In this document: positions 34,832 to 42,759 of the stretch, in pieces | Layout of the letters: each line of letters begins with the position of its first letter | Position numbering within the stretch: the stretch's first letter is position 1 | Source of the DNA: Trebonia sp963836195 | Lineage (GTDB): Bacteria; Actinomycetota; Actinomycetes; Streptosporangiales; Streptosporangiaceae | DNA length: 64,000 nucleotides | Direction: 5' to 3' | Assembly: GCA_963836195.1 (NCBI GenBank) | Contig: CAWIIX010000033.1 | Span: 806,001-870,000, forward strand | The notes under the pieces: generated by a model | What the model was told of the DNA's origin: nothing | Seen by the model: only the letters and a program-made list of their open reading frames with translations | Databases searched by the model: none | Made by a program: the position numbers and the translations under genes

Positions 34832-35903
34832 GGTCAGCGGGCTGTCCGTCGACTACGTCCTCGACCGGGCCGACGTGCGCGCGGTCGACAACGTGTCCTT
34901 CACCCTCGACCGGGGCGAGTTCCTCGGCATCGTCGGCGAGTCCGGCTGCGGGAAGTCCACCCTGCTGTTCGCCATCGCCCAGCTGCTGTCGCCGCCGGCC
35001 CGGATCACGGCCGGCAGCGTCTCGTTCAAGGGCGGCAACCTGGTCGGGCTGACCGACCGACAGCTGTCGTCGGTCCGCTGGCGCGACATGTCGGTCGTCA
35101 TGCAGAGCGCGATGAACGCCCTGAACCCCGTCAAGTCGATCGGGGCGCAGTTCCGGGACGCGATGCGGGCCCACGGGACGACGTCGCGGGACGAGATCGG
35201 GACCAGGTCGGCCGAGGTCCTGCGGATGGTCGGCATCGACCAGGCGCACCTGCGCAGCTACCCGCACCAGCTGTCGGGCGGCATGCGGCAGCGCGCGATG
35301 ATCGCGATGGCGCTGCTGTTCACCCCGGACCTGGTGATCATGGACGAGCCCACCTCCGCGCTCGACGTGGTGGCCCAGCGCTCGCTGATGGTGCAGATCA
35401 AGGAGCTGCAGCGCCTCCTCGGGTTCGCGATCGTCTTCGTCACCCACGACATGTCGCTGGTCAGCCACTTCTCCGACCGGCTGATGGTGATGTACGCGGG
35501 CCAGGTGGCCGAGCTCGGCCCGACCCGCCGGGTCTTCGACGAGCCGCTGCACCCCTACACCCGCGGCCTGCTCGAGGCCTTCCCGTCGATCCGCGGCCCC
35601 CGGGTCCCGCTCAAGGGCATCCCCGGCAGCCCGCCCGACCTGTCGGTCATCCCGACCGGATGCCGGTTCCATTTGCGCTGCCCAGTGGTCTACGAGCCGT
35701 GCGCAGAGGTTGCGCCCGAGCTTAACGACAAGGTAGGGACGCTGGTGCGCTGCCTGCGCTACACCGAGGAGAGGAGCGTGCCCGATGACCACGCCACTGC
35801 TGCGGGCCGAACACCTGACCAGGCATTTCAAGATCGGCGGGGCGCTGTCCAAGCGGACCCTGCACGCCGTCGACGACGTGAACTTCCAGATCGGCGAGCG
35901 TGA
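34821..35903 (+). CDS. ABC transporter ATP-binding protein, OppD type; 3' end probably frameshifted
   Basis: Walker A GESGCGKSTLL, signature LSGGMRQR, Walker B LVIMDEPTSALD and the H-loop VTHDMSLV, then the oligopeptide-type Cys tail (CRFHLRCPVVYEPC). As given, the frame continues 119 bases into the next gene. All other junctions of this operon are short, and one extra C in the CCC at 35781-35783 would end the protein Val-Pro-Arg at a TGA (35786-35788) overlapping the next ATG. The last ~40 residues are therefore probably spurious, but the ATPase domain is intact. Confidence 0.88.
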   Translation: MLLEVSGLSVDYVLDRADVRAVDNVSFTLDRGEFLGIVGESGCGKSTLLFAIAQLLSPPARITAGSVSFKGGNLVGLTDRQLSSVRWRDMSVVMQSAMNALNPVKSIGAQFRDAMRAHGTTSRDEIGTRSAEVLRMVGIDQAHLRSYPHQLSGGMRQRAMIAMALLFTPDLVIMDEPTSALDVVAQRSLMVQIKELQRLLGFAIVFVTHDMSLVSHFSDRLMVMYAGQVAELGPTRRVFDEPLHPYTRGLLEAFPSIRGPRVPLKGIPGSPPDLSVIPTGCRFHLRCPVVYEPCAEVAPELNDKVGTLVRCLRYTEERSVPDDHATAAGRTPDQAFQDRRGAVQADPARRRRRELPDRRA

Positions 35904-36795
35904 GATCGTCGCGCTGGCGGGGGAGAGCGGCAGCGGCAAGTCGACCATCGCGCGGCTGCTCGCCCGGGTGTACCAGCCGACGAGCGGACAGATCTACTTC
36001 TCCCAGGGCGAGGAAGACCCGGGCACCCCGCTGTCGGCGATGCGCTCGCGGCGGGCGCGGCTGCGCTACAGCAGCGAGGTGCCGATGGTCTTCCAGGACC
36101 CGTTCGCCTCGATCAACCCGGTCTTCCGGGTCTCGCACGGCCTGCTCCGCAGCCTCAAGCTGCACCGACCCGACCTGTCGGCCAAGGAGCGCCAGGCCGA
36201 GGCCGCCCGGGTGTTCGAGGTGGTCGGGCTGGACGCCGGCATGCTCGAGCGGTACCCGTACGAGCTGAGCGGAGGCCAGCGGCAGCGGGTCGGCTTCGCC
36301 CAGGCGCTGGCCGGCCGCGCGCGGCTGATCCTGGCCGACGAGCCGGTGTCGATGCTCGACGTGTCGATCAGGATCGGCCTGCTCAACCTGATGGCGTCGC
36401 TGCGCGACACGATGGGCGTGTCCATCCTCTACATCACCCACGACATCGCCAGCGCGCGGTACGTTGCCGACCGGCTGATCGTGATGTACGCCGGCCAGAT
36501 CGCCGAGTCCGGGCCGATCGAGGAGGTGCTGGCCGACCCGCGCCACCCCTATACCCAGCTGCTGGTCTCCGCCGTCCCCGACCCGCGGGCGGCGCTGTCG
36601 GTGGACGCCGAGACCGACATCGGCGAGCCGCCGAAGGTGATCGACCCGACCCCGGGCTGCCGGTTCCGGTTCCGGTGCCCGATCGCCATCGATAAATGCG
36701 GGAATGTGACCCCCGAGCTGACCTTGGCCGGCGGCCGCGAGGTCGCCTGCCATGTCGCTCAGTCAGGTGCGGAAGTGAAGGCCTTCACATCATGA
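35785..36795 (+). CDS. ABC transporter ATP-binding protein, OppF type
   Basis: 336 residues. Walker A GESGSGKSTI, signature LSGGQRQR, Walker B LILADEPVSMLD, H-loop ITHDIASA. The C-terminal tail has PGCRFRFRCPIAIDKCG, the oligopeptide-type extension. It ends in an ATGA overlap with the GH4 gene (36792-36795), directly linking transport to intracellular sugar cleavage. Confidence 0.93.
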   Translation: MTTPLLRAEHLTRHFKIGGALSKRTLHAVDDVNFQIGEREIVALAGESGSGKSTIARLLARVYQPTSGQIYFSQGEEDPGTPLSAMRSRRARLRYSSEVPMVFQDPFASINPVFRVSHGLLRSLKLHRPDLSAKERQAEAARVFEVVGLDAGMLERYPYELSGGQRQRVGFAQALAGRARLILADEPVSMLDVSIRIGLLNLMASLRDTMGVSILYITHDIASARYVADRLIVMYAGQIAESGPIEEVLADPRHPYTQLLVSAVPDPRAALSVDAETDIGEPPKVIDPTPGCRFRFRCPIAIDKCGNVTPELTLAGGREVACHVAQSGAEVKAFTS

Positions 36796-38057
36796 AGATC
36801 ACGGTAGTTGGCGGCGGCTCGACCTACACGCCGGAGCTGGCGGACGGGCTCGGCCGGCTCGCCCCCTGGGTGACCGAGCTGGTCCTGGTCGACCCCGACC
36901 AGGTGCGCCTCAACGCGGTCGGCCCGGTCTCGGCCCGGATCATGCGCAGGCACGGGCATCCGGCCGTCGTCCGCTGGACCGACAACCTCGACGACGCCCT
37001 CGACGGCGCCGCCGCGGTGCTGATCCAGCTGCGGGTCGGCGGCCAGGCGGCGCGCAACCGGGACGAGACCTGGCCGCTCGACTACGACTGCGTCGGGCAG
37101 GAAACGACCGGGGCCGGCGGCCTGGCCAAGGCGCTGCGGACCGTGCCCCTGGTGTTGGACATCGCCGAGCAGGCGCGCCGTCGCGCCCTGCCCGGCGCGT
37201 GGATCATCGACTTCACCAACCCGGTCGGCATCGTCACCCGCGCGCTGCTCGACGCGGGCCACCGGGCGGTCGGGCTGTGCAACGTCGCAATCGGGCTGCA
37301 GCGGTACTTCGCGTCGGTGCTCGGCACCGACCCCGCCCGGGTCTCGCTCGACCACGCGGGCCTGAACCACCTCACCTGGCTGCGCGGCGTGCAGGTGGAC
37401 GGGAAGGAGCTGCTGCCCGAGCTGCTGACCGCGCACGGCGACGAGATCGCGGACCACGCCGGCATGCCGCTGTCGGTGCTGCACGACCTGGGCGTCGTCC
37501 CCTCCTACTACCTGCGCTATTTCTACTTCCACGACGAGGTGGTGGGCGAGGAGCGGGCGCGGCCGAGCCGGGCGGCGGAGGTGGCCGCGATCGAGCGCGA
37601 GCTCATGGAGCTGTACGCCGACCCGGATCTCGACACCAAGCCCGAGCTGCTCGGCAAGCGCGGCGGGGCGTTCTACTCGGAGGCGGCCGTCGCGCTGATC
37701 GCGTCGCTGTTCGGCGACGACCCCGGTGGTAGCGGCGGCGCGGAGCAGGTGGTGAACGTGCGCAACGTCGGCACGCTGCCGTTCCTGTCCGACGACGCGG
37801 TCATCGAGGTACCCGCCACGATCAGCGCCGCCGGGCCGGCGTCGGTGCCGGTCGCGCCGATAGCGCCGCTGTTCCGCGGCCTGATCGCGCACGTGTCGGC
37901 GTACGAGGAGCTGGCCATCGACGCGGCGCTGCGGGGCGGCCGCTCGCGCGTCGCCGCCGCTCTGCTCGCGCACCCGCTGGTCGGGCAGTACGACGTGGCC
38001 GGCCGGATGGCCGACCGGCTGATCGCCGAGAACGCGCAATTCCTTTCCTGGGCCTGA
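36792..38057 (+). CDS. Glycoside hydrolase family 4, 6-phospho-beta-glucosidase-like
   Basis: 421 residues from ATG 36792. GH4 enzymes use NAD+ and a divalent metal for an oxidation-elimination mechanism. The NAD loop KITVVGGGSTYTPELADGL, the IDFTNPVGIVTRAL segment, the metal ligand Cys in GLCNVAIGLQRYF and His in LNHLTWLRG are present, as is the NVRNVGTLPFLSDDAVIEV segment near the end. It would split a (phospho-)beta-disaccharide brought in by the ABC system; the substrate must be phosphorylated for the classical activity, which the operon's kinases might provide. Confidence 0.92.
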   Translation: MKITVVGGGSTYTPELADGLGRLAPWVTELVLVDPDQVRLNAVGPVSARIMRRHGHPAVVRWTDNLDDALDGAAAVLIQLRVGGQAARNRDETWPLDYDCVGQETTGAGGLAKALRTVPLVLDIAEQARRRALPGAWIIDFTNPVGIVTRALLDAGHRAVGLCNVAIGLQRYFASVLGTDPARVSLDHAGLNHLTWLRGVQVDGKELLPELLTAHGDEIADHAGMPLSVLHDLGVVPSYYLRYFYFHDEVVGEERARPSRAAEVAAIERELMELYADPDLDTKPELLGKRGGAFYSEAAVALIASLFGDDPGGSGGAEQVVNVRNVGTLPFLSDDAVIEVPATISAAGPASVPVAPIAPLFRGLIAHVSAYEELAIDAALRGGRSRVAAALLAHPLVGQYDVAGRMADRLIAENAQFLSWA

Positions 38058-38069
38058 AGGAGCAGCACC

Positions 38070-40012
38070 ATGATGCGCCGCACCGGAATCACACTCGCCG
38101 CACTGACAACTCTCGCCACCCTGGCCGTGCCCGCCGCCTCCTCGGCCCTGGCATCCTCCCCACCAGCCTCGGCCAAGCCGGCCGCCGCAAGCAGCCGGCC
38201 GCCCCCGAGATCCGCCTCAACCAGGTCGGCTACCAGCCAACCGCCCAGAAGACCGCCTACCTGATGCTGCCCGCCAAAGTCGCCAGCGTCCCCTTCACCA
38301 TCACCGACGCCAACGGCAAGGTCGTCTACCGCGGCGTCTCCCGCGACGACGTCGGCGGCTGGAACGCCGGCTACCAGGCGGTCTACCTGCTGACGTTCTC
38401 CGGCCTGCACCGCTGCGGCAGCTACCAGGTGCGGGTCGGAACAACAGCGTCGCCCACCTTCAAGATCGGCCGCGGAACCGCCCTCTACGCTCCGCTGGTC
38501 GACAACGCCGTCCGCTACTTCACCTCGGAACGCGACGGGGCCGATGTCGAGCACAACGTCCTCAGCCGGGAGCCCGCCAACCTCACCGACGAGAAGGCGA
38601 ACGTCTACGCCGCCCCGCGCTACGACGACAACGACAACCTGCTCGGCACGCTGAAGAAGGTCGGCGGCCCGGTCAACGTGTCCGGCGGCTGGTTCGACGC
38701 CGGCGGTGGCTACGAGAAGTTCGGCTACACCGCCAGCTACACCGACGCGCTGATGCTGATCGCGGCCCGCGACAACGCCGGCCAGTACGCGACCCTGAAG
38801 CCGGAGGCGGAGTTCGGCCTGCAGTGGATCACCAAGCTCTGGAACCCGACCCAGAAGGTCCTCTACCTGCAGGTCGGGATCGGCAACGGCAACGCCTCGA
38901 ACACGATCCAGGGCGACTACAACTTCTGGTTCCTGCCCCAGCAGGAGGACCTGCTCGACGTGGCCAAGGGCGGCAACCCCGGCCCGACCGCCTACTACGT
39001 CAAGTACCGGCCGGTGTTCGAGGCGGCCCCGCCCGGCCAGAAGGTCAGCCCGGACCTGGCCGGGCGGTACGCGGCCGACTTCGCCCTCGGCGCCCAGCTC
39101 GCGCACGGCGGCGGCGCCAAGCACGACCTCCGACTGGCCCGCTCGGTCTACGCCGACGCCAAGACGACCAACGTCGGGCAGATCGTGACCGCCTACCCGA
39201 ACGACTACTACCCCGGCACCGAATGGAAGAGCGACATGCTGTGGGGCGCGACCGAGATCGCGCTCGCCGACGAGCGGCTCGGGGTGCCCCGGTCGCAGCT
39301 GCGGGCCGACCTCGCCACGGCGGCCACCTGGGCGAAGGCGTACATCGCGCAGGGTCACCCGGCCGGCTCGGACACGCTGAACCTCTACGACACCGGCGCG
39401 ATCGCCGAATCGGAGCTGCTGCAGGCGATGCGCGCGGCCCACATGACTCCCGCGATCGCACCCGCAGCGCTCGTCAATGACCTGGGCAAGCAGCTCCAGG
39501 TCGGCGAGACGTGGGCCAAGGGCGACCCGTTCGCGCTCGGCACCGACCTCGGCTCGTCCGACGCCGCCCCGCACGCGTTCGGCCTCTACGTCACCGACCG
39601 GCTCTACCAGCAGGCCGGCGGCTCCGACCGCTACCAGGCGTTCGCTCAGCAGCAGCTCAACTTCGCGCTCGGCGCGAACGCGTGGGGGTCCTCGTTCGTG
39701 GTCGGCGCGGGAACCACCTACCCGCACTGCATGCAGAGCGAGATCGCCAACCTGGCGGGCTCGCTCACCGGGCACGGGGATATCCAGCTCGGCGCGGTCA
39801 CCGACGGGCCGAGCAGCCCCGCCAACTTCGTCGGGCTCGGTACCGTGAGCGGCATGCGGGCGTGCTCGGCCGGATCGTTCTCGGCCTTCACCAACAAGTC
39901 GGCGGCCTACGAGGACAACGTGCTGTCGTGGCCGTCGGTCGAGCCGGCCGACGACTACACGGCGATCTCGCTGTTCGCGTTCTCGATGGGGGCGTCGTCC
40001 GGGCGTGACTGA
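38070..40012 (+). pseudogene. Secreted glycoside hydrolase family 9 enzyme, frameshifted after the signal peptide
   Basis: An ATG at 38070 opens a signal peptide (ALTTLATLAVPAASSALA), but the frame ends at 38264. The mature enzyme lies in another frame: EIRLNQVGYQPTAQKTAYLM, the CelD-type Ig-like N-terminal domain, then the GH9 catalytic domain with SGGWFDAGGGYEKFGYTASY (catalytic base region) and a C-terminal YEDNVLSWPSVEPADDYTA. One additional C in the C5 run at 38202-38206 joins signal peptide and enzyme. GH9 includes endoglucanases and exo-glucosaminidases; the neighbouring GlcNAc kinase makes a glucosaminidase role plausible. It overlaps the kinase gene by eight bases. Confidence 0.85.
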
Positions 40013-41039
40013 CGTGACTGATAACCGCGATAGCCCGCTCCCGGCCGTGCTCGCGATCGACGGCGGCAACAGCAAGACCGACGTCGCGCTGGTCGCCGAC
40101 GACGGCACGGTGCTGGCGTCGCTGCGCGGACCCGGCGTCAGCCACGAGGACTTCGGCCTCGAGGAGGCGATGCGACGGCTCGGCGAGATCGTCCGAGCCG
40201 TCGCCGCCCGGCTCGGCCGCCCGGCCGGTGACGGCCTGGTCGCCCGGCACACGTCGGCCTGCCTGGCCGGCGCCGACCTGCCCGAGGAAGAGGCCATGCT
40301 GACGGCCGCGATCCTGCGGCACGGCTGGACCCAGACCGCGGCGGTCGCCAACGACACCTTCGCCGTGCTCCGGGCCGGCCTGACTCCGGGCGCGGGCGAA
40401 CCCCCGTGGGGCATCGCCGTCACCTGCGGCGCCGGCATCAACTGCGTCGGCGTCGGGCCGGACGGCCGCACCACCCGCTTCCTCGCCTTCGGCACGCTCA
40501 GCGGCGACTGGGGCGGCGGCCTCGGCCTGGGACGGGCCGCCGTCTGGCACGCGATCCGGGCCGAGGACGGCCGGGGAGAGCCGACCGAGCTGCGCGCGGC
40601 CGTCCCCGCGTTCTACCGGCTGCCGTCCATGCACGAGGTGGTGGTCGCCTTCCACCTCGACAAACTCGGCGAAGACGACCTGCTCCGGCTGCCCGCGGTC
40701 GTGTTCGCGACCGCCCAGGCAGGCGACCCGGCGGCGCTCAGCCTGATCGAACGGCAGGCCGAGGAGATCGTCACGATGGCGGTCACCGCGATCAACCGCC
40801 TGGACCTGGCCGAAACCCCGCAAACACCGGTCGTGCTCGGCGGCGGCGTCCTCGAGGCCAGGAACCCGCTGCTCACCGACGCAATCACCCGGCGCCTGGC
40901 CGAAAGAGCCCCGACCGCCGTCGTCCGCGTCGTCGACGCCCCCCCGGTCACCGGCGCCGCCCTCCTCGGCCTCGACCACCTGGCCGCCGGCCCGGTCGCG
41001 GAAACCCGCCTCCGCTCCAGCTACGCCCGGAAGAGTTAA
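40005..41039 (+). CDS. BadF/BcrA-type ATPase family, N-acetylglucosamine-kinase-like
   Basis: 344 residues. The ASKHA phosphate-1 motif is VLAIDGGNSKTDVALVADDG; AVANDTFAVLRAG (phosphate region) and GIAVTCGAGINCVG with LSGDWGGGLGLGRAAVW match the GlcNAc kinase branch of the BadF family. It ends the saccharide operon and suggests that GlcNAc, glucosamine or glucose reaches the cytoplasm free and is phosphorylated there. Its TAA stop meets the convergent GNAT gene. Confidence 0.9.
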   Translation: MTDVTDNRDSPLPAVLAIDGGNSKTDVALVADDGTVLASLRGPGVSHEDFGLEEAMRRLGEIVRAVAARLGRPAGDGLVARHTSACLAGADLPEEEAMLTAAILRHGWTQTAAVANDTFAVLRAGLTPGAGEPPWGIAVTCGAGINCVGVGPDGRTTRFLAFGTLSGDWGGGLGLGRAAVWHAIRAEDGRGEPTELRAAVPAFYRLPSMHEVVVAFHLDKLGEDDLLRLPAVVFATAQAGDPAALSLIERQAEEIVTMAVTAINRLDLAETPQTPVVLGGGVLEARNPLLTDAITRRLAERAPTAVVRVVDAPPVTGAALLGLDHLAAGPVAETRLRSSYARKS

Positions 41040-41516
41040 TCCCCAGCGGTTCCAGGCGTACCGGTGCAGCGTAACCGGACCGCCGTCCGGCGTCGTCCAG
41101 TCCGCCTCCGTCGTGCTCGTCAAACGGAAACCGACTCGCTGATAAAGCGCCCGGGCGTCCCGCAGGTGGTCCGTCACGTCGAGGAAGAGATCCAGGTCAT
41201 TCGCGGTGGCCGCGCCCATCACGGTTTCGAGCAGGACCGACGCGACGCCCTGGCGGCGGGCGGCCGGAACCACGAAGAGCCGGCTCACCTCGGCCGAACG
41301 CTCCCCAGGCAACGGCTGCATCAGGATCACATGGCCGGCGACCGGCACGTCCTCGGTTGTCGCCACCCAAGCCCGGAGGATCCCGGCCGGGCGGAGCCAC
41401 CCGGCCGGGTCGGCGGGCCAGTTGGTCGGATACCCGCTGGTCTCGTAGACGCCCCGCAGCGCCTCGACGCACCCGTCGACTTCTGATTCATCCCGATAAC
41501 GAGTAAAGGTCATCAT
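41036..41516 (-). pseudogene. GNAT N-acetyltransferase, stop lost by one-base insertion
   Basis: The first ~158 residues are a clean GNAT: the acetyl-CoA loop is VPAARRQGVASVLLETVM, then DLFLDVTDHLRDARALYQRV, GFRLTSTTEADW and YAWNRWG. As given, the frame then continues 380 codons antisense through the kinase gene to 39888. Removing one base from the CCCC at 41041-41044 gives Trp-Asp-stop at a TAA (41036-41038) that overlaps the kinase stop tail to tail. The enzymatic domain itself is complete, so the effect may only be a long tail, or a sequencing error. Confidence 0.75.
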
Positions 41517-41547
41517 TTGGGCCGCGGCTGTCTCCGGCCTGACTAGC

Positions 41548-42201
41548 TCAGTCCCGGCCGCCGCCGAAGATCCGCAGGAAGAACAGGAACACGTTCAGCG
41601 CGTCGAGGAAGATGGACGCCGCCATCAGCGGGGCCGAGCTGATGTCCTTGGACCGGCGCAGCCGCTGGAAGTCGCCCATCGTCAGCGCGGCGAAGATCAC
41701 CAGCCCGAGGATCGCGTAGATCAGCGACCCGTGCGGGATGTGAATGAAGATCGCCGCGATCCCGAAGATCAGCAGCGCGATCAGCGCGAAGAACGCAAAC
41801 CGGATGATCACCGACAGGTCCCGCCGCGTCGTGTACCCGATCGCGCCGAACACCGCGATGAACAGCGCCGTCGCCCCGCCCGACTGCCACAGGATCTGCG
41901 GGTCGGTCGACGCGTACCAGTAGAGCGTCGGCGCCGCCGCCACCCCGAGCAGGATCCCGAACACCACCAGCAGCCCGGTCGCGAGCCCGGCCGACTTGCG
42001 GGCCGCGAAGTTCATGATCATCAGCACCACGAAAGCGCCGATCCAGGCGACGATCGCCGCGCCCTCCGACAGGTGCCGCCCCGCGTACGCCCCCAGCGCG
42101 AACACCGCCGCCGTCAGCGCCACCAGCCCCATCGTCTGCCCGAACAGCGTCGCCGTCTGGTCCCGGGTCGAATATCCCGCATAAGCCGTACCTGTGGACA
42201 T
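41548..42201 (-). CDS. Bax inhibitor-1 / YccA-like membrane protein
   Basis: 217 residues with six to seven membrane helices from ATG 42201, which has GAGGAGA about ten bases upstream (a TTG at 42210 is too close to it). The C-terminal ALNVFLFFLRIFGGGRD is the characteristic end of BI-1/YccA family proteins, and LIYAILGLVIFAALTMGDFQ precedes it. BI-1 proteins are calcium-leak or protease-modulating membrane proteins; in eukaryotes they restrain cell death. It is divergent from the amyloid-effector gene 139 bases away, which may be chance but is suggestive. Confidence 0.9.
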   Translation of the reverse strand: MSTGTAYAGYSTRDQTATLFGQTMGLVALTAAVFALGAYAGRHLSEGAAIVAWIGAFVVLMIMNFAARKSAGLATGLLVVFGILLGVAAAPTLYWYASTDPQILWQSGGATALFIAVFGAIGYTTRRDLSVIIRFAFFALIALLIFGIAAIFIHIPHGSLIYAILGLVIFAALTMGDFQRLRRSKDISSAPLMAASIFLDALNVFLFFLRIFGGGRD

Positions 42202-42257
42202 AAGAAACAATCTCCTCTACCCGGGGTCTCTGCAAAAATTCTAGAACCCCACAACCA

Positions 42258-42275
42258 GTCATCTCGAACGGACCG
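42258..42275 (+). repeat. Copy 4 of dispersed intergenic repeat
   Basis: GTCATCTCGAACGGACCG, preceded by AACCCCACAACCA. Together with the following ~28 bases (CCCAGCTAATCTCTAACGTC) it aligns over about 45 bases with the copy at 63055 (CCCCGCTATCTCAACCGTC), so the full element is longer than the core. It lies in the spacer between the Bax-inhibitor-like gene and the amyloid effector gene. Confidence 0.65.
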
Positions 42276-42339
42276 TGAGTCCCAGCTAATCTCTAACGTC
42301 TTCCATAGAATCGGGATGACGAGACGGGTGGGTGGGCGG

Positions 42340-42732
42340 ATGGATCCGATAACGCTGATCGTGACGGCGCTCGCGGCCGGCGCGACCGCCGGCGGGCTGG
42401 ACACGGTGAAGGACGCGACGAAGGCGGCCATCCAGACCGCCTACGCGAAGCTGCGCGGGCTGGCGAGGAAACGGGTCGCGGGTCAGCCGGACGGCGAGCT
42501 GGCGCTCGACCGGCACCAGGCCTCCCCGCAGAAGTGGGAGAGCCTGCTGACCGCCGAGCTGACCGAGGCGGGGGCGGCGGGCGACGCCGACCTCGTGGCG
42601 GCGGCCAAGTCGCTGATGGAACTCGTCGACAGTGTGGGCGCGCGAGCCGGCAAGTACAACGTGACGGTGGCGAACTCCCGGGGAGTCCAGGTCGGCGACG
42701 GCAACGTGCAGTTCAACAACTTCGGCGGGTAG
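42340..42732 (+). CDS. Bell-like helical effector with C-terminal RHIM/BASS-type amyloid motif
   Basis: 130 residues. The N-terminus is a hydrophobic/amphipathic helix (DPITLIVTALAAGATAGG) followed by a charged helix (VKDATKAAIQTAYAKLRGLA) and two more helices, resembling the bacterial 'Bell' domains that act as membrane-active effectors. The last 26 residues are a Gly/Asn/Gln-rich amyloid motif: YNVTV, then RGVQVGDGNVQFNNF, whose core V-Q-V-G-x-x-N-x-Q resembles the RHIM core. The next gene begins with the same type of motif. I chose ATG 42340; ATG 42316 is in frame and possible. The gene is intact. The expected role is membrane permeabilisation after templated amyloid assembly (inference). 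Confidence 0.8.
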   Translation: MDPITLIVTALAAGATAGGLDTVKDATKAAIQTAYAKLRGLARKRVAGQPDGELALDRHQASPQKWESLLTAELTEAGAAGDADLVAAAKSLMELVDSVGARAGKYNVTVANSRGVQVGDGNVQFNNFGG

Positions 42733-42759
42733 CGGCAATCCGGCCGTGGGAATGACGAC

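Noticed and set aside
37673..40495. A 940-codon minus-strand open frame
   Set aside because: It is antisense to the GH4/GH9/kinase genes, which have clear family motifs. Its translation is Arg/Gly/Val-rich without any motif, as expected of a shadow frame in high-GC DNA.
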